Shown: positions 37,016 through 46,209, counted from the first letter of the stretch. The stretch is 64,000 nucleotides of DNA from Streptomyces sp. R28 (GCF_041052385.1 NZ_CP163439.1:1725001-1789000), one strand, 5' to 3'. Notes: a model not told the origin generated them from the sequence alone. Program-made: numbers and translations.

Positions 37016-37836
37016 ACCGTACGGAGGACCGTCCGGTCACCGCCACCGACGAGCACGCGCACGCGTGGAGCCCCGAAACGGCCCGCTCCCGCTTCCGGGA
37101 AGGCCTCACGGGACCCACGGCCGGGGTCGCGGCGGGCCACACCCAGGTGAACCTGATCTCGGTGCCCGCCGACTGGGCGTACGACATGCTGCTGTTCTGC
37201 CAGCGCAACCCCAAACCCTGCCCGGTGCTCGACGTCACGGACGCCGGCTCCTGGACGACCGTCCTCGCCGAGGGCGCCGACCTGCGCACCGATCTGCCGC
37301 GCTACCGCGTGTGGCGGGACGGCGAGTTGGTGGACGAGCCGACGGACGTGCGCGCTCACTGGCGGGGCGACCTGGTGTCGTTCCTGATCGGCTGCAGCTT
37401 CACCTTCGAGTGGGCGCTCGCCGAGGCAGGCGTCCCGATCCGCCACGTCGAGCAGGGGCGCAACGTCCCGATGTACGTCACCGGGCGCCCGTGCCGTCCG
37501 GCCGGGCGGCTGCACGGCCCGATGGTGGTGTCCATGCGCCCGGTGCCGCCGCAGCACGTGTCGGCGGCGCTGCGGGAGACCGGCCTCCTGCCCGCGGTGC
37601 ACGGCAGCCCCGTGCACTGCGGCGATCCGTCGGCCCTCGGTATCGCCGACCTCGGCAGGCCCGACTTCGGTGATCCGGTGGACATGGAGCGGGACGACAT
37701 CCCCATGTTCTGGGCCTGCGGAGTGACCCCGCAGGCCGCGGTGATGGCCTCGCGCCCGCCGTTCGCCATCACCCACGCACCGGGCCAGATGTTCCTGACC
37801 GACGCCCGCGACGAGCAGTACCGCATCGTCGCCTGA
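37012..37836 (+). CDS. DUF1445 putative hydro-lyase (YcsI / D-glutamate cyclase-like)
   Basis: A 274-residue DUF1445 protein. Family motifs include [36 protein letters not shown], a Cys in the CNP/NP-type segment [13 protein letters not shown], and [12 protein letters not shown]. Relatives lie beside pxpABC in many bacteria (ycsI in Bacillus), and the eukaryotic D-glutamate cyclase that makes or opens 5-oxo-D-proline belongs to this fold. A role on the D-form of oxoproline is therefore plausible. The start is GTG overlapping the MFS stop; pxpA follows after 27 bases. Confidence 0.9.
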   Translation: MNRTEDRPVTATDEHAHAWSPETARSRFREGLTGPTAGVAAGHTQVNLISVPADWAYDMLLFCQRNPKPCPVLDVTDAGSWTTVLAEGADLRTDLPRYRVWRDGELVDEPTDVRAHWRGDLVSFLIGCSFTFEWALAEAGVPIRHVEQGRNVPMYVTGRPCRPAGRLHGPMVVSMRPVPPQHVSAALRETGLLPAVHGSPVHCGDPSALGIADLGRPDFGDPVDMERDDIPMFWACGVTPQAAVMASRPPFAITHAPGQMFLTDARDEQYRIVA

Positions 37837-37863
37837 CCACCGGACTGAGGAAACGACCTACCC

Positions 37864-38622
37864 ATGACCTCGATCGATCTCAACGCCGACCTCGGCGAGG
37901 GCTTCGGCCGCTGGCAGCTCACCGACGACGAACGGCTGCTGTCCGTCGTCACCAGCGCCAACGTCGCCTGCGGCTTCCACGCCGGGGACGCGGCCACCAT
38001 GCGGCGGGTGTGCGAGCAGGCGGCCGAGCGCGGGGTACGGATCGGCGCCCAGGTCTCCTACCGGGACCTCGCGGGGTTCGGGCGGCGCGCGATGGACGTG
38101 CCGCCCGCCGAGCTGGCGGCCGAAGTGGCCTACCAGATCGGCGCCCTGGAGGTTTTCGCGCGGGCAGCGGGCACGCGCGTGTCGTACGTCAAGCCGCACG
38201 GCGCGCTGTACAACCGCGTCGTGCACGACGCGGAGCAGGCCGGCGCGGTCGTCGACGGGGTGCTCCTCGCGGACGCCACGCTGCCCGTGCTCGGCCTGCC
38301 CGGCTCGCGGGTCCTGGATCTGGCCGCCAAGGCCGGACTCCCGGCCGTCACGGAGGCGTTCGCGGACCGCGCGTACACCGAGCGGGGCACGCTCGTGCCG
38401 CGCGGCCAGGACGGCGCCGTGGTCACCGACCCGGAGGCCGTCGTGGAGCGCTCGGTGGGCCTGGCCCGCTCGGGCGTGGTCACCTCGCAGTCAGGGGTTC
38501 CCGTCGAGGTACGCGCGCGTTCCCTGTGCCTGCACGGGGACACGCCCGGCGCCGTCGAGCTGGCCCGCCGGGTGCGGGCACGGCTGGAGGAGTCGGGTGT
38601 CCGGGTGGAGGCCTTCGTATGA
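37864..38622 (+). CDS. pxpA: 5-oxoprolinase subunit A (LamB/YcsF family)
   Basis: A 252-residue subunit of the bacterial ATP-dependent 5-oxoprolinase, which converts 5-oxo-L-proline to glutamate with PxpB and PxpC. Signatures are IDLNADLGEGFGRW at the N terminus, SANVACGFHAGDA, and SYVKPHGALYNR. Length is typical. Its stop overlaps the pxpB start as ATGA. Confidence 0.96.
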   Translation: MTSIDLNADLGEGFGRWQLTDDERLLSVVTSANVACGFHAGDAATMRRVCEQAAERGVRIGAQVSYRDLAGFGRRAMDVPPAELAAEVAYQIGALEVFARAAGTRVSYVKPHGALYNRVVHDAEQAGAVVDGVLLADATLPVLGLPGSRVLDLAAKAGLPAVTEAFADRAYTERGTLVPRGQDGAVVTDPEAVVERSVGLARSGVVTSQSGVPVEVRARSLCLHGDTPGAVELARRVRARLEESGVRVEAFV

Positions 38623-39236
38623 GGGCGCTGCCGGTCGGCGACGACGCCCTGCTCGTCGAGGTGTCCTCGGGCGAGGAGGCCCAGGCGCTGCACGCGGAGT
38701 TCCTCCGGCGCCGTACGGAGGGCTCGTTGTCGGTCCGCGAGATCGTCCCCGCCGCCCGCACGGTCCTGCTCGACGGCCTCGCCGACCCGGCCCGCCTGGC
38801 CTCCGAACTGACCACCGCCGAAGTGCCGCCCGCTCCTGCACGCGCGCGTGACGTCGTCGAACTCCCGGTGCGCTACGACGGACCGGACCTGGCCGAGGTC
38901 GCCGCGCACTGGGGTGTCACCGCGCAGGAGGTGGCCCGCATCCACGCGGGCACCGAATTCACCGTCGCCTTCTGCGGTTTCGCCCCCGGATTCGGCTATC
39001 TGACCGGCCTGCCGCCTCGCTACGACGTCCCTCGCCGGGCCACTCCGCGCACGGCCGTACCGGCAGGTGCGGTGGCACTGGCGGGCCCGTACACGGGCGT
39101 GTACCCGCGTTCGTCGCCGGGTGGCTGGCAGCTGATCGGCACCACGGACACGGTGTTGTGGGACCACACGCGGGTGCCGGCCGCGCTGCTGTCACCCGGC
39201 ACGCGCGTGCGCTTCGTTCCGGTGGGGAGAGCATGA
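38619..39236 (+). CDS. pxpB: 5-oxoprolinase subunit B (KipI-like)
   Basis: A 205-residue homologue of KipI and the allophanate-hydrolase subunit 1 domain. Conserved segments are VPVRYDG-like LPVRYDGPDLAEVAAHWG, the FCGFAPGFGYLTGLP motif and PAGAVALAGPYTGVYP. It is coupled by ATGA overlaps to both pxpA and pxpC, indicating equal production of the three subunits. KipI homologues can also inhibit kinases in Bacillus, but the enzyme role is more likely here because all subunits are present. Confidence 0.95.
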   Translation: MRALPVGDDALLVEVSSGEEAQALHAEFLRRRTEGSLSVREIVPAARTVLLDGLADPARLASELTTAEVPPAPARARDVVELPVRYDGPDLAEVAAHWGVTAQEVARIHAGTEFTVAFCGFAPGFGYLTGLPPRYDVPRRATPRTAVPAGAVALAGPYTGVYPRSSPGGWQLIGTTDTVLWDHTRVPAALLSPGTRVRFVPVGRA

Positions 39237-40102
39237 GCGACCGCGCGCTGTCCGTCGTACACGCCGGGGCGCTCACCACCGTGCAGGACCTCGGCCGCCC
39301 CGGGCACGCACACCTCGGCGTGCCCCGCTCGGGAGCGCTGGACGGGCCCGCGGCGGGACTCGTCAACCGTCTGGTCGGCAACACCCCAGAAGCGGCCGTG
39401 CTGGAGACCACACTGAGCGGCTGTGCGGTGCGGCCTCGCTCGACGGTGACCGTCGCGGTCGGCGGCGCGCCCTGCCGCGTCACGGTGGACGGACGCCCGG
39501 TCGCCTGGGGCGCTCCGGTGCGCGTGCCCGCCGGTGCGCTCCTGGACGTCGGCGCGGCCATGTCGGGCGTACGCAGCTATGTGGCCGTCTCCGGCGGGAT
39601 CGCCGCCGATCCGGTACTCGGCAGCCGCTCCACGGACCTCCTGTCCGGCCTCGGCCCGCCGCCCCTCACGGACGGCGCGGTGCTGCCCCTGGGCCGGCCG
39701 ACGGGGCTTCACGCACGCGTGGACGTCGGCCCGCAGCCGGCGCCCCCCGCAGAACTGGTCCTGCGCGTGACGCTGGGCCCGCGCGACGACTGGTTCACAT
39801 CTGAGGCCGTGCGTGCCTTCACCGCCCGCGTGTACAGCGTCTCCGCCGCGAGCAACCGCATCGGGCTGCGCACCGAGGGTCCCGCCCTGGAACGGGCCCT
39901 GACCAGCGAACTCCCCAGCGAGGGCGTCGTCCTGGGCGCGGTCCAGGTGCCGCCCGACGGCCGGCCGGTCGTGTTCCTGGCCGACCACCCGACGACGGGC
40001 GGCTACCCGGTGATCGCCGTCGTCCGCGCGGCCGACCTCCCGGCCGCCGCCCAGGCGGTGCCGGGCACCCCGGTCCGCTTCGTGGCCGTACGCCGTCGCT
40101 GA
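39233..40102 (+). CDS. pxpC: 5-oxoprolinase subunit C (KipA-like, biotin-dependent carboxyltransferase family)
   Basis: A 289-residue homologue of KipA and allophanate-hydrolase subunit 2. It begins ALSVVHAGALTTVQDLGRPG and has the GVPRSGALDG motif, SYVAVSGGI and LADHPTTGGYPVIAVV. It is last in the operon, convergent with the SGNH hydrolase gene 27 bases away. Like other members it has no biotin attachment domain of its own. Confidence 0.95.
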   Translation: MSDRALSVVHAGALTTVQDLGRPGHAHLGVPRSGALDGPAAGLVNRLVGNTPEAAVLETTLSGCAVRPRSTVTVAVGGAPCRVTVDGRPVAWGAPVRVPAGALLDVGAAMSGVRSYVAVSGGIAADPVLGSRSTDLLSGLGPPPLTDGAVLPLGRPTGLHARVDVGPQPAPPAELVLRVTLGPRDDWFTSEAVRAFTARVYSVSAASNRIGLRTEGPALERALTSELPSEGVVLGAVQVPPDGRPVVFLADHPTTGGYPVIAVVRAADLPAAAQAVPGTPVRFVAVRRR

Positions 40103-40129
40103 CCCCGCCACCCCTGCCTCCGGCGTGCG

Positions 40130-41215
40130 CTACGCCGCCTCCGGCGCGGGCCGTTGTCCCGGAACCGAGCGCTGTCCGGGCACCGACAGCCCCTCCGGCA
40201 GGGGCCACTGCCCCGCCGTGGGCCGAGTCTCCGGCGCCGACCGCTCAAGCACGGGCCTCTCAAGCACCGACCGATACTCAGAGACAGGCCGCTGCTCCAG
40301 CACCGACCGCTGCTCCGGCAACGGCAACGGCATCGACGCCGCCCCCGGTGCCGGCACCGGCACCGCCAGCGAGGCCAACGCCATGGACACCGACTGTGCC
40401 GCACGCAGGTCGAGCCGGCCGCAGGTGCCCTTCGCACGGTGCCGCATCTCCGTGGCGGCCAGGCTCAGCAGCTGGGGCAGCAGGTCGTTGCACCGCCGGA
40501 CCACCCAGGCGGTACCCGCGGTGGCCAGCCACAGCAGGCTCGCCGACTTGGTGGGCGGCGGGAACTCGGGCTCGGCGGCGGGCTCGGTCCCCCACGCCAT
40601 GCCGGCGTCGGCCAGCAGCCCGTGGAACCGTATGGCCAGCTGCCGATGCCCCCGCTCCCCGGGGTGCAGCCGGTCCGCGCTCCACATCGCCCGGTCGTCG
40701 ACCCAGTCGCCCTCGGCCGCGTGCAGATGCAGGGCGCCGTACCGCTCGGAGAGCGCGTGCACCACGGCGTTGACCGCACGCTGGCGCCGGGCGAGGGGGT
40801 TGCCCAGCACTCCGGGCAGCCCGAGCATCGAGCCGGGGTCGGGCAGGCACGCAGTGAGCACGGCGGTGCCCTGCCGGGTGAAGGCGGCGTAGACCTTGTC
40901 GAGGCGTTCGGCAATGTGGTGGATGTCGAAGGTGCCGCGCAGGGTGTCGTTCACCCCGACGAGGACGGAGGCGACGTCCGGGCGCAGGGCCAGTGCGGCG
41001 GGCAGCTGGGTCTCCAGCACGTCCCGCGTCTGTGCCCCGCTGACCGCGAGGTTGGTGAACTCGGCGGACGGTTCGGACAGCCCCCCGGCGAGCAGCGCGG
41101 CCCAGCCGCGCCACCCGCTCCCGCGCCCGCTCCCGCTCCCGTTCCCGTTCGCCACGGGGTCGCCCACTCCCTCGGTCAGCGAGTCCCCGAGGGCGACGTA
41201 CCGGAGCGGTCTCAT
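40130..41215 (-). CDS. SGNH/GDSL-type hydrolase
   Basis: A 361-residue esterase/lipase-like hydrolase. Block I is YVALGDSLTEG with the catalytic Ser, block III is VGVNDTLRG, and block V is SADRLHPGERGH with Asp and His. The catalytic domain ends near residue 215; the last roughly 70 residues are a Pro/Glu/Arg-rich tail with the recurring elements RSVLEQRP and RSVPGQRP. No signal peptide is seen. Its ATG overlaps the stop of the upstream glycosyltransferase gene (ATGA). Together with the two glycosyltransferases it may add or remove an acyl group on a glycolipid, but that is inference. Confidence 0.85.
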   Translation of the reverse strand: MRPLRYVALGDSLTEGVGDPVANGNGSGSGRGSGWRGWAALLAGGLSEPSAEFTNLAVSGAQTRDVLETQLPAALALRPDVASVLVGVNDTLRGTFDIHHIAERLDKVYAAFTRQGTAVLTACLPDPGSMLGLPGVLGNPLARRQRAVNAVVHALSERYGALHLHAAEGDWVDDRAMWSADRLHPGERGHRQLAIRFHGLLADAGMAWGTEPAAEPEFPPPTKSASLLWLATAGTAWVVRRCNDLLPQLLSLAATEMRHRAKGTCGRLDLRAAQSVSMALASLAVPVPAPGAASMPLPLPEQRSVLEQRPVSEYRSVLERPVLERSAPETRPTAGQWPLPEGLSVPGQRSVPGQRPAPEAA

Positions 41216-42447
41216 GCCGCCCCCTCCGCACGCGCGAAGGGACGCACCGGCACCGCCGCGTCGTGCGCGGTGAGGAAGGCGTCCACCGCCGTACCCCACC
41301 CGAAGCACTCCGCACGCGCGCGTGCCGCCTCCCGGCGCTCGCGCTCGGGACGGTCGAGCAGCATCTCCACGGCGTCCGCGAAGGCGTCCCCGTTGTCCGC
41401 CGCGGTGGCCCCGGCGGAACCGATCACCTCCGGCAGCGCGGAGGATGCGCTCGCCACGACGGGCGTGCCGCAGGCCATGGCCTCCAGCGCGGCGAGCCCG
41501 AAGGTCTCGGCGGGCCCGGGGGCCAGGCAGATGTCGGCGGAGGCCTGGAGCGCGCCGAGCAGGCTGCGGTCGGCGACATGCCCGAGGAAGGTCACCGGCA
41601 GGTCGCGCTCCTGCGCCCGCTGTTCGAGCCGCGCCCGCAGGGGGCCGTTTCCGGCCACCACGAGCACCGCCCGCACGCCGCGCCCACGCAGCGACTCCAG
41701 GGCGTCCAGCGCGGTGCCGGGCCGCTTCTCCACCGAGAGCCGGGAGCACATCACGAGCAGCTTCTCGTCGGCACGCGCGTGTGTCTCGCGCAGCGCCGCG
41801 TCGCGCAGGGTGGGACGCCGGTTCATCAGGTCGACGCCCAGCGGAGCCCGTACGACGTTGCGGGCGCCGATCCGCACGAACTCCCGCTCGGCGAACTCGG
41901 TGGTGCACACGACCTTCGAGTACGTGTGGGCCGTACGGACGTTGAGGGCGTCGGCGGCGCGCCGGGACAGGTTCTCCGACAGGCCCCAGGTGCGCAGCAC
42001 GCCGTCGGCGGTCTCGTGGGAGACCATCACGGCGGGGACCCGGGCGCGGCGGGCCCACCTGCCGGTCCAGCGCAGCGTCGTGCGGTCGGAGACCTCCAGG
42101 CGGTCGGGGGCGAGTTCCTCCAGGAGGGCCGCGACCCGCCGCTTGTCGACGAGCACGCGGTAGCCGCCGGTGCCGGGCAGCATCGGGCCGGGCAGGGTGA
42201 TCACGCGGCCCTGCTCGGTCTCGCAGTCGCTGTACTTCTCGCCAGGCACGACGAGGACGGGGTCGTGGCCCGCCAGCTTGAAGCCCTTGCCCAGCTCACG
42301 CAGCGCGGTGCGCAGCCCCCCGGATGCGGGGGCGACGAAGTTCGCCATCCGGACGATGCGCAGCGAGGTGTTCGTGCCGGTCCGAGGTGAGGCGTCCATG
42401 CCGTCGCGAGGTGAGGCGTTCATACCGTCGTGAGGTGAGGCGTTCAT
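41212..42447 (-). CDS. GT4-family glycosyltransferase with repeated N terminus
   Basis: A 411-residue retaining glycosyltransferase of the GT-B fold. It has a Gly-rich loop (FVAPASGGLRTALRELGKG), the LSVEKRPGTALDAL segment before the nucleotide-sugar site, and the E-x7-E motif ETFGLAALEAMACGTPVVA. The first 24 codons are three near-identical 8-codon units, each starting with an in-frame ATG (MNASPHDG, MNASPRDG, MDASPRTG). The first ATG overlaps the stop of the preceding gene as ATGA and was chosen. The donor is probably GDP-mannose or UDP-sugar; the acceptor is unknown. Confidence 0.88.
   Translation of the reverse strand: MNASPHDGMNASPRDGMDASPRTGTNTSLRIVRMANFVAPASGGLRTALRELGKGFKLAGHDPVLVVPGEKYSDCETEQGRVITLPGPMLPGTGGYRVLVDKRRVAALLEELAPDRLEVSDRTTLRWTGRWARRARVPAVMVSHETADGVLRTWGLSENLSRRAADALNVRTAHTYSKVVCTTEFAEREFVRIGARNVVRAPLGVDLMNRRPTLRDAALRETHARADEKLLVMCSRLSVEKRPGTALDALESLRGRGVRAVLVVAGNGPLRARLEQRAQERDLPVTFLGHVADRSLLGALQASADICLAPGPAETFGLAALEAMACGTPVVASASSALPEVIGSAGATAADNGDAFADAVEMLLDRPERERREAARARAECFGWGTAVDAFLTAHDAAVPVRPFARAEGAA
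42376..42447. repeat. Three 24-base coding repeats with three in-frame ATGs
   Basis: Three tandem 24-base units at the 5' end of the glycosyltransferase gene, each encoding M(N/D)ASP(H/R)(D/T)G. The units differ at a few bases, so the array is not brand-new. Confidence 0.8.
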
Positions 42448-43574
42448 ACGGCCACCGCCGGCCTCCGTGCCTTGAGCACGGCCTCGTAGTGAGTGATGAG
42501 CTGGTCGCCGATGGCGGCCCAGGTGCGGCCCTCGACCGTGGCACGTGCGGCGGACCCGTACACGGCCCGCAGCGCGGGGTCGGCGGCCAGGGCCCGCACG
42601 GCGTCCCGTACGGCGTCGGCGTCGCGCGGCGGCACCAGGAGCCCGGTGCGGCCGTGGTCGACCAGGTCCAGCGGGCCGCCGGCGGCGGGCGCGACGACGG
42701 GCACGCCGCTCGCCATGGCCTCCTGCACGGTCTGGCAGAAGGTCTCGAACGGGCCCGTGTGGGCGAAGACGTCGAACGAGGCGAAGATCCGGGCGAGGTC
42801 GCCCCCGCCGCGGCGGCCCAGGAAGACCGCGCCGGGCAGCGCCTCGGCGAGAGCGGGCTGGCTCGGCCCGTCGCCGACGATCACGACCTTCACGCCCGGC
42901 AGACCGCACACGCCGGAGAGCAGGTCGATGTGCTTCTCCGGGGCGAGCCGCCCGACGTAGCCGACGATGAGCTCGCCGTTCGGGGCGAGTTCGCGGCGCA
43001 GCGCCTCGTCACGGAGTTCGGGGCGGAAGCGGGCGGTGTCCACGCCGCGTGCCCACAGCTTGAGCCGGGGCACCCCGTGGGTCTCCAGATCGCGCATGGA
43101 CGCGCTGGACGGGACGAGGGTGAGGTCGGCGGCGGAGTGGACGGAGCGTATGCGCCGCCAGGCCGCGGCCTCGCCGGCGCCCATGTAGGTGCGGGCATAT
43201 CCGGCCAGGTCGGTCTGGTAGACGGCGACGGCGGGGATGCCGAGCCGGGCGGCGGCGGCCATGCCGCGGACGCCGAGGACGAAGGGGCTGGCCAGGTGCA
43301 CGATGTCGGGCTGGTGCTGGATCAGCGCGGCGGCGAGGCGTCGGCTGGGGAGCGCGACCCTGACCTGGGGATAGCCGGGGAGCGGGAGGGAGGGGACATG
43401 GACGACGGGGCAGGGCGCCAGGGAGGCGGCTGCCTTGTTCCCGGGGGCGGGAGCCGGGGCGACGACGATGGGAGCGTGACCGCGATCGACGAGGTGTCGG
43501 GCGGTCTGGAGCGCGCAGTGGGCCACGCCGTTCACATCGGGGGGAAAGGATTCGGTCACGATGACGACACGCAT
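42444..43574 (-). CDS. GT4-family glycosyltransferase (mannosyltransferase-like)
   Basis: A 376-residue GT-B glycosyltransferase resembling the PimB/MgtA group of actinobacterial mannosyltransferases. It begins MRVVIVTESFPPDVNGVAH, the typical donor/acceptor loop; YVGRLAPEKHIDLL precedes the nucleotide-binding site, and the E-x7-E motif is ETFCQTVQEAMASGVPVVA. It is first in the GT4-GT4-SGNH run, coupled to the next gene by ATGA. Synthesis of a phosphatidylinositol mannoside or related glycolipid is likely but unproven. Confidence 0.9.
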   Translation of the reverse strand: MRVVIVTESFPPDVNGVAHCALQTARHLVDRGHAPIVVAPAPAPGNKAAASLAPCPVVHVPSLPLPGYPQVRVALPSRRLAAALIQHQPDIVHLASPFVLGVRGMAAAARLGIPAVAVYQTDLAGYARTYMGAGEAAAWRRIRSVHSAADLTLVPSSASMRDLETHGVPRLKLWARGVDTARFRPELRDEALRRELAPNGELIVGYVGRLAPEKHIDLLSGVCGLPGVKVVIVGDGPSQPALAEALPGAVFLGRRGGGDLARIFASFDVFAHTGPFETFCQTVQEAMASGVPVVAPAAGGPLDLVDHGRTGLLVPPRDADAVRDAVRALAADPALRAVYGSAARATVEGRTWAAIGDQLITHYEAVLKARRPAVAV

Positions 43575-43771
43575 ACCGGTGTTGTCGCCGCACCGGACGT
43601 GGCCGCGTCAAAGTGGATCTTTCCGAACGACAAACGTCCCATGAGCGTTCCGCTGCGCCCCCGAGCGGGTCAGGTCACGTCCATGCACACCTGACCCGCA
43701 GGTCACCCGGAGTTCACCCGGCGGGCAGAACTCCGCGACATTCACAAGGCGGACACATGGCCGCCCGATGA

Positions 43772-45190
43772 TCAGCCGGCGGTCGCGTCCGGTCCGATCC
43801 TGCTGCGTACGGCCGTCTGGACCTCGTCCTCCTCGGCCGGGTCGGCGGCGAGCCGGCGCAGTCGCTCGACCACGCGCGTGTCACCGGTCTCGGCGTGCCG
43901 GGCGGCGATCTCGCGGGTGGACTCCTCGCAGTCCCAGAGGCACTCGACGGCGAATCCGGACGCGAACGAGGGGTCGGTGGCGGCCAGAGCACGAGCGGTG
44001 CGGCCGCGCAGATGCGAGGAGGCGGTCTCGCGGTAGATATGGCGCAGTACGGGGGCGGCGCAGGCGATGCCGAGCCGTCCGGTGCCGTCGACGAGGGTCC
44101 ACAGGGTCGGCGCGTCGGGGCCCTCGCCCCGTACGGCCTCGCGTAGCGCCGCGAGGACGAGGTCCTTGTCCTCGGCCCCGCCCAGGCAGGCGAGCATGCG
44201 TCCGGCGGCGGCGCCGAGCGGGTCGGGCCGTCGGGCCCAGCCACGCGCGCGGTCGACGGCGGCGACGCTGCGCATCCGCTCGAAGGCCTCTAGGGCAGCC
44301 TCCACGACGGCCGACGATCCGGTGATCACGGCCGCCTCGATCAGCTCGAGGGCGTCCCGGTCGTTGCTGTCGGCGAGGTAGCGCAGGGCGGTGCAGCGGG
44401 CGCCGTCGGTGCCGTCCTTGGCGGCGGCGACGATCTCGGGCCGGTCCTCGGGGCCCGCGACGGCCGTGAGACACCGGGCGGCGGGCACATGAAGCGCGGC
44501 TCCGCGCTCGATGCCCTGCTGGGCCCACTCGAAGACAGCCTGCACGCTCCACCCCGGACGGGGCCCGGTAGGTCGCATCTGCCGTTGCCAGCGGTCGAAA
44601 CAGCCGGCCTCCTGAGCGGCACGCACGCGCGTGGCGATCGATTCACGCGAATCCTCGGCCCACAGCCGCCACGGCCGTGGCTCAAAAGCATCGCGTACGA
44701 CGACGGCCAGCTCGGCCTCGCCCTCGGGATCGGCCGGGAAACGGGCCAGGACGGGCGCGGCGAGGGCACGCAGCCCCGCGTCGTCGTCCCTGAGCGCCAG
44801 CTCGTCCAGGGCCCAGGCCCAGTTGGAGCCCGTGGCGGCGTACCTGCGCAGCAGCTCCAGGGCGTCCCGCCTGCCGTAGGAGGCGAGGTGGCCGAGCACG
44901 GACAGGGCCAGCCCCGTGCGTGACTCCTCGGTGTCGAGGGCGTCCTCGACGTCGAAGAGGTGCGCCTCGATGTCGTCCAGCTCGCCGTTCAGGTCGAGGT
45001 AGAGACGGGCGTAGTACAGGGAGCGGTTCTCCACCTGCCAGTCGTGGCGGGGGTCCCGCAGCACACAGTGGTTCAGGGCCGCGAGCGCCTCGGCGCGCGG
45101 GGCGGTGAGCGCGTGCAGTGTGCCGTCGCCGCGGCCCCGCTGGAGCAGGCCGAGCAGCGTACCGCTGGGCGCTATGACCGGTTCGAACAT
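43772..45190 (-). CDS. HEAT-repeat-like hypothetical protein
   Basis: A 472-residue protein built of repeated helical pairs, for example HLASYGRRDALELLRRYAAT, RYLADSNDRDALELIEAAVI and RALAATDPSFASGFAVECLW, which resemble HEAT or PBS-lyase-type repeats. No catalytic motif is seen. ATG 45190 has GTGAGG about nine bases upstream; the GTG at 45205 is an alternative. It is probably a protein-binding scaffold. It has its own promoter region, about 200 bases from the glycosyltransferase start downstream and 300 from the ankyrin gene. Confidence 0.75.
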   Translation of the reverse strand: MFEPVIAPSGTLLGLLQRGRGDGTLHALTAPRAEALAALNHCVLRDPRHDWQVENRSLYYARLYLDLNGELDDIEAHLFDVEDALDTEESRTGLALSVLGHLASYGRRDALELLRRYAATGSNWAWALDELALRDDDAGLRALAAPVLARFPADPEGEAELAVVVRDAFEPRPWRLWAEDSRESIATRVRAAQEAGCFDRWQRQMRPTGPRPGWSVQAVFEWAQQGIERGAALHVPAARCLTAVAGPEDRPEIVAAAKDGTDGARCTALRYLADSNDRDALELIEAAVITGSSAVVEAALEAFERMRSVAAVDRARGWARRPDPLGAAAGRMLACLGGAEDKDLVLAALREAVRGEGPDAPTLWTLVDGTGRLGIACAAPVLRHIYRETASSHLRGRTARALAATDPSFASGFAVECLWDCEESTREIAARHAETGDTRVVERLRRLAADPAEEDEVQTAVRSRIGPDATAG

Positions 45191-45491
45191 GGGAAACAGC
45201 CTCACATCAAGCGTCGACGCAACCGGGGATCCTGCTTCACCTGGCCGCGTGACAACACGTCGGGGCGCCCGCCGTTTCCTGCTTGCTGTAGACCATCTTC
45301 CTCTGCCTCTCGTCGGTGGCCCATGCGGACCGCATCACGGCCCGCGCGGTGCGGCAACACCTGCCCAGCCATCGCGTCCGTGAATCACGACGTCATGATG
45401 ACTCGGCACTTCCATCTACCGCGACCGAAATTTCGGCGGCCCTGTACCGCCTCCCCCGTTTTCCGTGTTTTCGCTGGTCAGAAAGCTCGGC
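45191..45491. other. Intergenic stretch of 301 bases
   Basis: Between two genes on the minus strand. It should hold the promoter of the HEAT-like gene. It is slightly less G/C-rich than its surroundings; I see no clear operator or gene. Confidence 0.5.
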
Positions 45492-45884
45492 TCAGTGCAC
45501 GCCGAACAGTTCGAGCAAGTCCGTCTTGCCGAACATACGGGCCGTGTCAACGGCTGACGGCGTGCCCGCGGCCGGGTCGGCCCCGGCCTCCAGCAGTGCC
45601 TTGATGACGTCCGTCTCGCCCTTGAAGACGGCACCGGCGAGTGGTGTCTGGCCCAGGTCGTTGACGCGGCCCGCCTCCGCGCCCCGGGCGAGCAGGGCGC
45701 GCACCGCGTCGGCGTGGCCGTGGTAGGCGGCGAGCATCACGAGGGAGTCGCCGCGGTCATTGGTGAGGTTGGCGGGAACACCCGCGTCGACGTACGCCAC
45801 GAGCGCCTCGGTCTGCCCCTGCCGGGCCAGGTCGAAGATCTTGGTCGCCAGCTCCACGACCTCGGGGTCGGGGGCTTCAGTCAT
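45492..45884 (-). CDS. Small ankyrin-repeat protein
   Basis: A 130-residue protein made of ankyrin repeats: GDSLVMLAAYHGHADAVRAL, LGQTPLAGAVFKGETDVIKA and TPSAVDTARMFGKTDLLELF, each with the TPL-type turn followed by two helices. There is no signal peptide, and it is probably a cytosolic protein-interaction module. A 9-base tandem repeat lies just upstream of its ATG. Confidence 0.88.
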   Translation of the reverse strand: MTEAPDPEVVELATKIFDLARQGQTEALVAYVDAGVPANLTNDRGDSLVMLAAYHGHADAVRALLARGAEAGRVNDLGQTPLAGAVFKGETDVIKALLEAGADPAAGTPSAVDTARMFGKTDLLELFGVH

Positions 45885-46209
45885 CGGCCGGACCGCCTCT
45901 CACTACAAACACGGGGACTGCGGGAACTACGGGAACTGCGGGAAGCACGGGTACGGCCGGCGAGCGGTGTCGGCCGTACGAGTGATTCGCCAGGGTACTG
46001 GCTCGCGCGGCACATGACCCGATGCGACCGAGGCAAAGATCATCGCAGACACGGCCGGACGCAACAGCCCCGCTCATCCGATCCGCGACACTCCGCCACC
46101 AGAGGGAAATCTGCCGAATTTCACCCAGTTGCACCTTTTATCGTATGGATACATCCTGTGAGCCTGGAAGTACTCATGGTGACTGTCCCCACCAACCAGG
46201 AGCGCTCAC
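45885..46209. promoter_or_regulatory. Divergent promoter region of the ankyrin gene and smeA
   Basis: 325 bases. It contains five 9-base tandem units (CGGGAACTG type) at 45912-45956, near the ankyrin gene, and an AT-richer patch at 46129-46155 (TTGCAC followed by TATGGATACAT) on the smeA side, which may be part of its promoter. The smeA promoter in S. coelicolor is sporulation-specific and depends on whi genes (recollection). Confidence 0.45.
45912..45956. repeat. Five 9-base tandem repeats
   Basis: Units CGGGGACTG, CGGGAACTA, CGGGAACTG, CGGGAAGCA and CGGGTACGG follow one another without gaps about 30 bases before the ankyrin start codon. The outer units are diverged. Confidence 0.85.
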
